Assembly (NCBI RefSeq): GCF_900167165.1
Contig: NZ_FUXM01000006.1
Coordinates: 37,471 to 101,470, forward strand
Reading direction: 5' to 3'
Length of the DNA: 64,000 bases
Source of the DNA: Carboxydocella sporoproducens DSM 16521
GTDB lineage: Bacteria; Bacillota; GCA-003054495; Carboxydocellales; Carboxydocellaceae
The notes beneath the pieces were generated by a model that did not search any database, was not told where the DNA came from, and saw only the letters and a list, made by a program, of their open reading frames with translations. Position 1 is the first letter of the stretch, and each line of letters opens with the position of its first letter. Shown one piece after another: positions 8,729 to 17,079 of the stretch. The position numbers were made by a program, and so were the translations under genes.

Positions 8729-11700
8729 CTACCTACCCCCTTTGCTGGTGTACGCCAGAGCCCTGACTTTGGCCGCCAGATAATCCTGATGGTAATGGGC
8801 CAGCTCCAGGGCCTGACCGGGACATTCACCCACACAGGTACCACAGCCATGGCACTGGACAGGATTGATTTCCGCCACCATATCGGCATTGATGTGCGGG
8901 ACCCCGTAAGGACAGACCCGGACACAGGTAAGGCAGGCTGCACACTGCTCAGGTCTAGCCATAAAGGCCACTACTCCACCAGCTAGCAAGTGGCGGCGGG
9001 AAAGAATGGTAGCTGCCCGGGCCGCCGCCCCCGCCCCCTGGGCAATGGCTTCTGCCAGCAGTTTGGGCGCATGAGCCGCACCAGCCAGATAAAAACCAGC
9101 GGAAGGAAAATCCAGGGGGCCCAGCTTGGCATGGGTTTCCACCAGCAGACCCTGTTCATTGCGATGCACCTTGAGCAAGGAAGCAAGTTGACCCAGATCC
9201 GCCGGGGGCCGGGCCCCTGTTGCCAGCACCACCCCTTCCTGCCGGAGATTGAGCCGGGGCCAATTTTCTTCGTAGCGGAAAAAGCGGATTTTTTCCTGGC
9301 GAGCCTGGCGGTATTCTTCTTCCAGGAAACCATAGCTGCGCATCTCCCGGAAATGGATGTGAACCTGCAGCCGGGGCCAGCGGCTTTTGAGCTTGCGGGC
9401 CAACCGCAGCCCCTGCAGACAACAGGTGCGAGAACAGAAGGATACCGGACCTAAGGGCTGGGAGGCACAGAGGACAATGCTGATCCGCTCAAAAGCAGGT
9501 TGCCAGTCAGGTTCTTTTTCCAGCAGTTGGGTCACCTGCCTGAGGCTTAACCAGCCCTCGCCCAGGTTGGCCGTCAAATCCGGATCAGGTTCTGCTTCCT
9601 CCAATCCTGTTGCCACAACCACCGCTCCGTGTTCCACCACTACCGGTCCGGCAGGCGTCTCAATGCGGGAGCGGAAATGGCCCTGATGGCCTCCGATCTC
9701 GGTCAGATGCGACCGGGTATAGATACTGATCAGGGCATGAGACTGAACCCGCTGCCTCAGGTCAGCAATAACGCTTTCATCCCCGGGGTAACCAGCCAGG
9801 CCACCCAGTTCCTCCTTTTTTTCTACCAGGTGAACAGGAAAGCCCATTTCCGCCAGGTTATAGGCGGCTGCCATTCCGGCCGGTCCTCCCCCGATTATCA
9901 AAGCCTGATTCACTACTGGTACTGGATGCAGTTGCAGAGGACGATGCAGGGCCACTTTGGCAACAGCCATTTTCACCAGGTCAATGGCTTTGGCCGTGGC
10001 CGCTTCCGGTTCCAGCCGGTGCACCCAGGAACACTGATCGCGGATATTGGCCATTTCAAACAGGAACTGATTGAGACCTGCTTCCTTTAGTGCTTCCCGG
10101 AACAGCGGCTGGTGGGTGCGGATCGTACAAGAAGCCACTACTATCCGGTTCAGCTGGTGTTCATGGATGCGGTTAATAATCTGCTTCAGAGAATCCTGGG
10201 AACAGGAATATAGGAATTCCTCCGCCCAGACCACACCTGGCAAACGGGCAGCAGCCTCTACCACCCGGGGCACATTTATCACAGCAGCGATATTGATCCC
10301 ACAGCGGCAGATAAACACCCCGATGCGCGCTTCCTCCTGACTAACATCCCGTTCCGGGGGATAGGTTTTGGGCTGGACCAGAGTATGACGTCCCGGGGCC
10401 AGCAGAGCGGCGATTCTGGCTGCAGCAGCACTGGCATTGGCTACTGTCTCAGGAATATCCCGCGGTCCCTGGAAAGCTCCTGCCACAAAAACCCCGGACC
10501 GGCTGGTCGCCACCGGGTCTTCCGGTGGGGTCCAGGCAAAGCCGTACTGGTTGAGCTCAATCCCGGCCGCCCGGGCCAGTTCCTTTGCCCCTGCCGGTGG
10601 CTCTACCCCTACGGCCAGCACCACCAGGTCAAATTCCTCTTCTGCTGCCTGACCCTCCCGGCTAAACTGGACCAGCAGTTTTTTTCTTACAGGGTCATAT
10701 TTTACTCCTGCCACCATAGAGCGAATAAAGCGCACTCCCTGCTCCCGGGCCGACTGGACATAGCGGTCAAAATTTTTGCCATAGGCCCTCAGGTCCAGAT
10801 AAAAAATGGTGGGCTCGATTTCCGGGTCATGTTCACGGGCAATGATGGCTTCCTTAACCGAATACATACAGCAGATGGATGAACACCAGGAGTTACCCCG
10901 ACAGGCATCCCGGGACCCTACACACTGGATAAAAGCGATTTTACGGGGAGTCTGCCCGTCACTGGGCCTGACCAAATGGCCCTGACTGGGTCCGGTGGAA
11001 CTGAGAATGCGTTCAAATTCCAGGGATGTAACCACATCAGGGTAAATCCCATAGCCCAGCTCCCCGTAACGGCGAGCATCAAACAAACTGAAACCGGGAG
11101 CCAGCAAAACCGCTCCAATGGCTATTTCCCTTTCTTCTGCCTGCTGGTCATGGGCGATGGCCTGTTTCTTACAGGCGCTCTCACAGAGACGGCATTCACA
11201 ACAGCCTCCACAATTCAAGCAACGGGCAGCCTCCTGGCCGGCCAGTTCCTCACTGTATTGCTGTACCACTTCCGCAAAGGTCTGCCGTCGTTCCAGCGGA
11301 TGCAATTTACTGGCCGCTACCCGGCGCTGCCGCTGCACCCGGGCCAGCTCTTCCGGGGTCCAGCGGGCTTCGGGCAGGAAGCGGCGCTCCCGGCCCTGGT
11401 AGAGATCCAGGCCGTTCAGGTAACGATCAATCGATTCCGCCGCTTCCCGGCCGGCAGCACAGGCTTCCACCAGAGTTTTGGGTCCAGTCACAGCATCGCC
11501 GCCGGCAAAAACGCCAGGCAGACTGGTGGCCAGGGTGACAGGGTCCACTTCGATAAGACGGCCCCGGGTTTTAAGACCGGGATGTTCCCCCAGGAAGGAT
11601 TTTTCCGGCGCCTGGCTGACAGCGATAATCACTGCATCTACCGCCAGTTCCTCCTCCGAACCGGGAATACCCCGGGGCTGCCGCCGCCCGTCCGGTCCAG

Positions 11701-13090
11701 GAGGCCCCAGCTGGTTTTTCTGGATTTTAATCGCCTGAACCCGCTCTTGACCCAGGAAGGCTAATGGGGAAGTCAGGAAACGGAATTCCACCCCTTCCTC
11801 CCGGGCTTCCACCACTTCTTCCGGTAAAGCAGTCATTTCCTCTTCCGTGCGCCGGTATATAACAGTCACTTCTTCTGCCCCCAGGCGCAAGGCGGTACGA
11901 GCAGCATCCATAGCGGTGTTGCCGCCGCCGATCACCGCCACTTTGCGCCCCAGGGCAGGTCTTTCCCCTAATGCTACCTGGCGGAGAAAGCTGACCCCGT
12001 GATAGATACCATCCAGTTCTTCCCCGGGCAATCCCAGAGTCTGAGGCTCATGGGCACCGATGCCCAGAAACACCGCCTGGAATCCTTCTTTTTCCAGGAG
12101 ACTGGTGATAGTTCTTTCCCCACCGATGGGACTATTAACCCGAATTTCTACCCCCATACGCTGAACTAGCTCGATTTCCTTCTGCACCAGAGCTTTGGGC
12201 AAGCGATATTCGGGGATACCAACCTGCATCATACCTCCGGCTACCGGCAAGGCCTCAAAAACCGTAACCTGATAACCCCGTCGGGCCAGGTGATAGGCAC
12301 AGGAAAGACCTGCTGGTCCAGACCCCACCACCGCTACTCGTTCCTGCCGCCTGATAGCCGGACGTATATCTTCATCCCTGAGTTCTTCCAGCACCTTGAC
12401 CCCAATAAAGCGTTTGATCCGACTAATGGCCACCGGTTCCTCTACCTGCCCCCGCTGGCAAACCTGTTCACAGGGATGGTGACAGACGGTACCGCAGATG
12501 ATGGGAAAAGGAATAGCCTCACGAATAATATCCCAGGCCTCCCGCCAGCGCCCCTGGGCCGCCAGGGCAACATAGGCGTGAACATTGATTCCGGCTGGAC
12601 AGGCCAGACGGCAGGGACTGGTCCCCCGCTTGCTGATCAAATATTTATTAGGCACTGCCTGGGGAAAAGCTTTATGCACAGCTTTGCGCCGGTTCAGGCC
12701 CTGGTTAAACTCAGCGGGCAGTTCCACCGGACAGACCTGTTCACATTCCCCGCAGGCAGTGCATTCTTCCTCTTTTACATAGCGGGGCCGCACCCTCAGC
12801 CGGGCTGTGAACTGACCTGGCTCTCCCTTTAACTCCAGTAAATCGGTGCAGGTAGAGAGGCGAATATTGGGATGATTCAGAGTATCAGTCATTTTGGGAC
12901 CTAACAAACACATCGCGCAATCATTGGTGGGAAAAGTTTTATCCAGCTGGGCCATGGTTCCCCCCAGACTGGGGCCGATGGTGACCAGATGAACCAAATG
13001 CCCGCTTTCCGCCAAATCCAGGGCGGCAGTCATCCCCGCTGGTCCGCCCCCTACCACCAGAGCTGCTCCTATCACTTGTTCCGGTTTCAT
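8729..13090 (-). CDS. hdrA: Giant HdrA-like flavoprotein fused to an NfnB/GltD-like module
   Basis: Flavin subunit of a heterodisulfide-reductase-like, probably electron-bifurcating, complex; 1453 residues. Order of parts: (1) N-terminal HdrA FAD fold, VVGGGPAGMTAALDLAE; (2) a 4Fe-4S site, CTACGECEQVCPVE, near 110; (3) an inserted NfnB/GltD-like unit with CRLACPAGINVHAYVALAA, FAD motif VVGSGPAGLSCAYHLARRG near 255 and NAD(P)-type motif VIGGGNTAMDAARTALRLG near 390; (4) a cysteine group CLNCGGCCECRLCESAC near 640; (5) the HdrA core with FIQCVGSRD and WCSSICCMYSVKEA near 740-765 and ICRCGIN near 920; (6) a second GGGPAGMAAAYNLAEMG FAD fold near 1065; (7) two C-terminal 4Fe-4S motifs CAACLTCVRVCP and CHGCGTCVGECP. 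It overlaps hdrB by ATGA. The extra GltD-like unit suggests direct NAD(P)H access; this is inference. Confidence 0.9.
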   Translation of the reverse strand: MKPEQVIGAALVVGGGPAGMTAALDLAESGHLVHLVTIGPSLGGTMAQLDKTFPTNDCAMCLLGPKMTDTLNHPNIRLSTCTDLLELKGEPGQFTARLRVRPRYVKEEECTACGECEQVCPVELPAEFNQGLNRRKAVHKAFPQAVPNKYLISKRGTSPCRLACPAGINVHAYVALAAQGRWREAWDIIREAIPFPIICGTVCHHPCEQVCQRGQVEEPVAISRIKRFIGVKVLEELRDEDIRPAIRRQERVAVVGSGPAGLSCAYHLARRGYQVTVFEALPVAGGMMQVGIPEYRLPKALVQKEIELVQRMGVEIRVNSPIGGERTITSLLEKEGFQAVFLGIGAHEPQTLGLPGEELDGIYHGVSFLRQVALGERPALGRKVAVIGGGNTAMDAARTALRLGAEEVTVIYRRTEEEMTALPEEVVEAREEGVEFRFLTSPLAFLGQERVQAIKIQKNQLGPPGPDGRRQPRGIPGSEEELAVDAVIIAVSQAPEKSFLGEHPGLKTRGRLIEVDPVTLATSLPGVFAGGDAVTGPKTLVEACAAGREAAESIDRYLNGLDLYQGRERRFLPEARWTPEELARVQRQRRVAASKLHPLERRQTFAEVVQQYSEELAGQEAARCLNCGGCCECRLCESACKKQAIAHDQQAEEREIAIGAVLLAPGFSLFDARRYGELGYGIYPDVVTSLEFERILSSTGPSQGHLVRPSDGQTPRKIAFIQCVGSRDACRGNSWCSSICCMYSVKEAIIAREHDPEIEPTIFYLDLRAYGKNFDRYVQSAREQGVRFIRSMVAGVKYDPVRKKLLVQFSREGQAAEEEFDLVVLAVGVEPPAGAKELARAAGIELNQYGFAWTPPEDPVATSRSGVFVAGAFQGPRDIPETVANASAAAARIAALLAPGRHTLVQPKTYPPERDVSQEEARIGVFICRCGINIAAVINVPRVVEAAARLPGVVWAEEFLYSCSQDSLKQIINRIHEHQLNRIVVASCTIRTHQPLFREALKEAGLNQFLFEMANIRDQCSWVHRLEPEAATAKAIDLVKMAVAKVALHRPLQLHPVPVVNQALIIGGGPAGMAAAYNLAEMGFPVHLVEKKEELGGLAGYPGDESVIADLRQRVQSHALISIYTRSHLTEIGGHQGHFRSRIETPAGPVVVEHGAVVVATGLEEAEPDPDLTANLGEGWLSLRQVTQLLEKEPDWQPAFERISIVLCASQPLGPVSFCSRTCCLQGLRLARKLKSRWPRLQVHIHFREMRSYGFLEEEYRQARQEKIRFFRYEENWPRLNLRQEGVVLATGARPPADLGQLASLLKVHRNEQGLLVETHAKLGPLDFPSAGFYLAGAAHAPKLLAEAIAQGAGAAARAATILSRRHLLAGGVVAFMARPEQCAACLTCVRVCPYGVPHINADMVAEINPVQCHGCGTCVGECPGQALELAHYHQDYLAAKVRALAYTSKGGR

Positions 13091-13806
13091 CTGCTCACCC
13101 CCAGTGCTGCCACAATCAATTCTGTAAAATAGCGAACCGGCAGCTTTTTGCTGCCCCCTTGCCGCCAGGCCAGATTGGCATAACAGAGGGGACAGGCAGT
13201 AACTATTTCCGCAGCTCCGGCCTGTCGCGCAGCCTCCACAATCTTTTTAACCAGTTCGGAAACAACCTGGCCATGGGGCACGGCCATGCTGCCCCCACAA
13301 CAAGCGGTTTTGTAGGACCAGAGCACAGGTTCTGCTCCCAAAGCCAGCAACAGCTGATCAAGCCGCCGGGGCTGTTCAGGATCATCAAAGGCGATTTCCG
13401 CTGGTCGTACTAACAGGCAACCATAATAAGGCGCAATTTTGCGCCCGGATAGCTGTCCCCGGGCCCGTTTCTCTATTTCCTGTAAAAGCCCGGCTTCAGT
13501 CATCAGTTCCAGCAGATGCCGGATTTTCAGGTCCGGTCCGGCCTGACGGGCCAGCACGTTGTAACAGGCAGCACAAGGGACCAGCACTTCTCCCAGCCCC
13601 GCCTTGCGAGCCTGCTTTAAATTGCGCTGAGCCAGGGCCTCCCCTACCGGTGGCAACCAGGCATGGCCCGGGGTTGCTCCACAGCAATTCCAGTCCGGTA
13701 CTTCCCTGACCTCAATCCCCAGCAGAGCCAGGGCCTTGCGGGCAGTATCTTCATAAAGCTGGGCTGTGGAATGCAGGGAACAACCGGGAAAATATCCGTA
13801 AACCAT
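13087..13806 (-). CDS. hdrB: HdrB-like subunit (two CCG domains)
   Basis: Subunit that in methanogens holds the two noncubane [4Fe-4S] clusters for heterodisulfide reduction. The 239 residues contain two cysteine-rich CCG domains: YFPGCSLH at the start, DWNCCGATPGHAW near 40 and VPCAACYNVLA near 77, then YYGCLLVRP near 130, KTACCGGSMAVPHG near 170 and TACPLCYANLAW near 205. Both full CX(n)CCGX(n)CXXC patterns are intact. It sits one base downstream of hdrC and overlaps hdrA. In an acetogen-type operon with no coenzyme M or B, its true substrate is unknown; it may serve as an electron gate to MetFV. Confidence 0.9.
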   Translation of the reverse strand: MVYGYFPGCSLHSTAQLYEDTARKALALLGIEVREVPDWNCCGATPGHAWLPPVGEALAQRNLKQARKAGLGEVLVPCAACYNVLARQAGPDLKIRHLLELMTEAGLLQEIEKRARGQLSGRKIAPYYGCLLVRPAEIAFDDPEQPRRLDQLLLALGAEPVLWSYKTACCGGSMAVPHGQVVSELVKKIVEAARQAGAAEIVTACPLCYANLAWRQGGSKKLPVRYFTELIVAALGVSR

Positions 13807-13807
13807 T

Positions 13808-14293
13808 CTATGCCCTCCCTTCCCGCTGCAGCAAAGCCGCTACCTCAGATCGCCCCTGAATGGGCTGGGGCAGAAGACGTAAATTGCCCTGCCTTAGCAA
13901 CTGCCAGCCCAGAGCCAGGTCCGCCAGCCAGCGGCCGGTCCGCCATTTATACCCCAGTATCATACCCAGTTCATAGACCCGGCCCCAGCGGGCCACACTG
14001 GCTAGAAAACTCTGGTAAAAAGCCGGCAACGGGGATGGGGTTACCATTTTCTGCAGCCAGGCTTTCTGTTTCAAACTAGCGGTAACTTCCCCCGCATCGA
14101 TTCCGTTTGGACAGCGGGCAGCACAGGTACCGCAGTGCAAACACAGCCAGAGGCGATTGGACTGTAGGGCCTCTCCTTCTCGTCCCAGCAACAACAGTTC
14201 CACCAGCCGGGCAGGTCCGATGTCCGTCCAGGGAGCTACCGGACACCCGGCGGTACACTTCTGACACTGGTAACAGCCATCAACTGGCAACAT
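13808..14293 (-). CDS. hdrC: HdrC-like 4Fe-4S ferredoxin subunit
   Basis: Electron-transfer subunit between HdrA and HdrB. From the chosen ATG (MLPVDGCYQCQKC) it has 161 residues; AGGAGG sits eight bases upstream. A GTG three codons earlier overlaps that ribosome site and is less likely. Two 4Fe-4S motifs are complete: CYQCQKCTAGCP near residue 7 and CLHCGTCAARCPNG near 47. The remaining part is helical and basic, as in HdrC. It is the first gene of the operon, about 20-25 bases downstream of a sigma-54-type promoter. Confidence 0.9.
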   Translation of the reverse strand: MLPVDGCYQCQKCTAGCPVAPWTDIGPARLVELLLLGREGEALQSNRLWLCLHCGTCAARCPNGIDAGEVTASLKQKAWLQKMVTPSPLPAFYQSFLASVARWGRVYELGMILGYKWRTGRWLADLALGWQLLRQGNLRLLPQPIQGRSEVAALLQREGRA

Positions 14294-14323
14294 ACCGGTC
14301 ACCTCCTCGTGTTGCTTTAATTA

Positions 14324-14342
14324 CATGCAAGGGACACTCCAA
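14324..14342 (-). promoter_or_regulatory. Candidate sigma-54 (-24/-12) promoter of the hdr-met operon
   Basis: Minus strand reads TTGGAGTGTCCCTTGCAT. The GG and GC dinucleotides are separated by exactly ten bases, and the TTGG and TTGCA elements match the -24/-12 consensus (TTGGCACG-N4-TTGCW) except for three bases in the -24 block. It lies about 30 bases upstream of the hdrC ATG and beside the gene for a sigma-54 activator. Confidence 0.65.
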
Positions 14343-14388
14343 TTCCTCCCCCTTCCCGGTAAAATGTCAATACCGCCTGCTCAAGAAC

Positions 14389-14426
14389 AAAAAAAGACAG
14401 GTAAACGGTTAAAACCATTTACCTGT
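14389..14426 (-). terminator. Intrinsic terminator of the sigma-54 activator gene
   Basis: Stem ACAGGTAAAyGGTT (14397-14410 with 14413-14426) followed on the minus strand by CTTTTTTTG. It separates the regulator from the hdr operon, so the operon needs its own promoter. Confidence 0.88.
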
Positions 14427-14437
14427 TAAATGTCTTC

Positions 14438-16414
14438 TTATCTGTCGCGCAACAGTCCCAGCTGTTCCAGTCTGCGATACAAAGTGCTGCGGGCTACTCC
14501 CAGTTCCCGGGCCGCCCGGGCCAGATTACCCTGACAGCGCTTGATGGTATTGAGAATGGTTTCTTCATCCAGGGAGCGCCGCATGGTTTTGCTATTTACC
14601 GGCTCCAGCCGAAGGGATTTGCCCTCCATGAGAAATTCCGGTCCTAGCTCCGCCGGGGTCAACCAGGGCCCCTGCGCTACATTGACTGCCCGTTCGATTA
14701 CATTTTCCAGCTCCCGCACATTCCCCGGCCAGGAATACCGCACCAGCAGCTCTTCGGCCCGGGGATGAAAGCCCCTGATCTGCTTACCCAGCCGCTCAGT
14801 CAGCTGTTGCAGGAAAAATCTAGCCAGAGGCATGATATCATCCGGGCGCTGGCGCAAGGGCACCATCTGGATGGTCAGGACATTCAAACGGTAGTAGAGG
14901 TCAAGGCGAAAACGCCCTTTTTCCACTTCCTCCCGCAAATTCTTGTTGGTAGCCGCAATCACCCGTACATCCACCGGAATAACCTGCTGGCCCCCAATAC
15001 GCATCACTGTCCGTTCCTGCAAGACTCTGAGCAAATGGGCCTGCATTTCCAGGGGCATTTCCCCGATTTCGTCCAGAAATACTGTCCCGCCATCAGCCAG
15101 CTCGAATTTACCGGAGTTACCACCCCGTTTGGCCCCGGTGAAGGCTCCTTCCGCATAGCCGAACAGCTCAGAACCGATCAGTTCCCGCGGCAGGGCGGCA
15201 CAGTTGATAGCGATGAACGGTCCGCTGGCCCTCGGCCCGGCATTGTGAATAGCCTGGGCAAAAACCTCCTTGCCGGTGCCGCTTTCCCCCAGCAAGAGCA
15301 CGGTGGAATTGCTGCGGGCCGCCTGGCGAGCCAGCTCCACTGTCCGCAGAAAAGCCGGGTTAGTACCGATCAGGTCATTAAAACTGAAGCGGGCCCGGGC
15401 TCCCACCATTTTAGATACCAGCTGTCTTACTTTCTGGATTTCCCTGACCACCACTACCATCCCCACCAGCCGTTGCTGGCTGTTATAAATAGGCCGGCAG
15501 GAGACAGTACAGTGAATCTGCCCCCGCCAGCTTTCCTGTTGCCACTCCTCCTCGGAAATTTCCTCTGCCCGGGTCAGGGCCCGGCTGACAGGGTTGCCTT
15601 CCCCCAGGATTTCGTCTATTTTCTGCCCAATGGCCCCCTCGCTGTTTAACCGCAAAATTCGGGCCGCCGCCTGATTCAAACGGGTTACCCGACCTTGCTC
15701 ATCCAGAGCCAGTAATCCTTCTGAGATAGCCTCCATAATGGCGCTCTGATAACGATTTAACACCGTCATTCTCTCCAGCGCCCGATTGATTTTTAACTGC
15801 CCCTCAATGGCCTGGGTGGCTGCAACCACCATACCCAGGGTGTGACTGTGCACCTTTTCGAAACTGCCCGTCATGCTGATAGCGCCCAGAGGTTGGCCAG
15901 CCAGGCCCATAATGGGAGCGGCAGAACAGGTCCAGGGATGCAGGCCCTCAAGATAGTGTTCGGCAGCAAAAACCTGAATAGGCCGAAGTAAGCGCAAAGC
16001 CAGCCCGGTGGCATTGGTGCCGCTCACCCCTTCCGCCAGGCAGGCACCAGGCACGAGACGACATTCACGAGCCAAACGCAGGGTTTCCGGGTCCCCAACG
16101 CTTTCCAGCAAATAGCCCTCTTCATCCACCAGGGATACGATAAACCCGGAGCCCTGGACAAAAGAGTAGAGAGATTTTAAATAGGGAGTAGCCAGATTGA
16201 TTAACTCTTCCCTTTCCCGCCGCCGGCTGAACAATTCTTCCTTGCCCAGCACCAGCGGTACTTTTTTTAGCTCCGATTTGATCCCGGCCTGGCGGGAACG
16301 CCGCCAGGACTCGGCTATTTCCGGCCTCAGGTGCTCCTGGTTTATTCCAGCCCGGCCCTGACGCTGAAATTCCAGCCAGGCCTGATACAAATGGTCAGAG
16401 AGCAGATGTACCAT
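14438..16414 (-). CDS. Sigma-54-dependent transcriptional activator (AcoR-like, GAF-PAS-AAA-Fis)
   Basis: Enhancer-binding protein that activates RNA polymerase-sigma-54. The start MVHLLSDHLYQAW (about 658 residues) follows GAGGGGGAGTGCGGG; the 23-codon longer form begins within an inverted repeat and is less likely. Order: N-terminal helix with ESWRRSRQAGI, a GAF domain (about 55-200) with GTNATGLALRL, a PAS domain (about 225-330), the AAA+ domain with LLGESGTGKEVFAQAIHN, the sigma-54 contact loop GAFTGAKRGG and FLDEIGEMP, then a Fis-type helix-turn-helix (LARAARELGVARSTLYRRL) at the C-terminus. The layout is that of AcoR-type regulators. Position beside a sigma-54 promoter suggests control of the hdr-met operon; this is inference. 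The signal is unknown. Confidence 0.93.
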   Translation of the reverse strand: MVHLLSDHLYQAWLEFQRQGRAGINQEHLRPEIAESWRRSRQAGIKSELKKVPLVLGKEELFSRRREREELINLATPYLKSLYSFVQGSGFIVSLVDEEGYLLESVGDPETLRLARECRLVPGACLAEGVSGTNATGLALRLLRPIQVFAAEHYLEGLHPWTCSAAPIMGLAGQPLGAISMTGSFEKVHSHTLGMVVAATQAIEGQLKINRALERMTVLNRYQSAIMEAISEGLLALDEQGRVTRLNQAAARILRLNSEGAIGQKIDEILGEGNPVSRALTRAEEISEEEWQQESWRGQIHCTVSCRPIYNSQQRLVGMVVVVREIQKVRQLVSKMVGARARFSFNDLIGTNPAFLRTVELARQAARSNSTVLLLGESGTGKEVFAQAIHNAGPRASGPFIAINCAALPRELIGSELFGYAEGAFTGAKRGGNSGKFELADGGTVFLDEIGEMPLEMQAHLLRVLQERTVMRIGGQQVIPVDVRVIAATNKNLREEVEKGRFRLDLYYRLNVLTIQMVPLRQRPDDIMPLARFFLQQLTERLGKQIRGFHPRAEELLVRYSWPGNVRELENVIERAVNVAQGPWLTPAELGPEFLMEGKSLRLEPVNSKTMRRSLDEETILNTIKRCQGNLARAARELGVARSTLYRRLEQLGLLRDR

Positions 16415-16439
16415 CCCGCACTCCCCCTCTTGTTCCTGT

Positions 16440-16476
16440 CTGCACAAAAACAGAACCGGTCCTGTTCGGACCGGTT
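16440..16476 (-). other. Inverted repeat with short T tract in the activator leader
   Basis: Perfect 9-bp arms AACCGGTCC and GGACCGGTT with a 5-base loop (16454-16476), then CTGTTTTTG on the minus strand, between the small zinc gene and the sigma-54 activator. It could be a terminator for the upstream gene, an attenuator, or an operator for the activator itself. Confidence 0.5.
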
Positions 16477-16622
16477 TGCCCATTCCACCCTATGCGCCTT
16501 TTTCCCCACCAAACCTGTTGCATAAGCGTCCGCCCCTTTTTCCCCCTTTGCTTTCAATGTACCTTTTTTTCAGCAAAATTGAAACAGCCGGGCGGCCAAT
16601 GGTCAAAATCAGCAGTTAAAGG

Positions 16623-16898
16623 TCATGATAAATCGGTTTCGCAGAGGGGACAGCGGTCATCCCACTCAGACCAGCACTGGTTGCACATAATCAAACCACA
16701 ATCACACAGTTTTACATCCAGAGCTGTCTTTTTCTCCTGGCAGGCTCGGCAGAAATAGACGGCCGTAACCGAAGTTACAATCGCCCCCCGCCGCACCTCC
16801 TTTAACTCCATTTTCTGCACCAGGCGCAATTGGGGCTTTTCCGGGCCAGGCAGCACTTCCGGCATCCCTTCGGGATAGCGAATTTTATCCACCGCCAT
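16623..16898 (-). CDS. Small zinc-binding (RING-like ribbon) protein, function unknown
   Basis: 91 residues. The C-terminal half carries a cross-brace-like set of metal ligands: YFCRACQEKK, KLCDCG, MCNQCWSEWDD and RCPLCETDLS, eight cysteines spaced as four pairs, enough for two zinc ions. The N-terminal part is charged and has no recognised domain. AAAGGAGG precedes the ATG by eight bases, so it is surely translated. It is not recognised as a named family. The gene lies between a spore-coat-type kinase and the sigma-54 activator, with no obvious operon partner. A role in protein-protein contact is possible but not shown. Confidence 0.75.
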   Translation of the reverse strand: MAVDKIRYPEGMPEVLPGPEKPQLRLVQKMELKEVRRGAIVTSVTAVYFCRACQEKKTALDVKLCDCGLIMCNQCWSEWDDRCPLCETDLS

Positions 16899-17079
16899 CT
16901 TCCATTCCTCCTTTCCGCCGCTCCTGCTTTCGGCTGCTTTTGACTATTATCCTAGCAAGAGCAATGCCCGCTGCGGGCCTTATCGGCGAAAAGAAGTTTT
17001 TCGTCCCTCAATGGTTATTCAGGCAGTTTAATTGTTATGCGGCCTCTTCCCAGTGTCCCAGCATCTGTTGCATACTGTC

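Noticed and set aside
8728..8943. N-terminal extension of mvhD into hdrA
   Set aside because: The extra 72 codons lie inside the conserved C-terminus of hdrA, and a well-placed ATG with a ribosome site exists at 8727.
14303..14388. TTGACA near 14370 on the minus strand as a sigma-A promoter for hdrC
   Set aside because: No acceptable -10 box at 16-18 bases; the sigma-54 element fits better.
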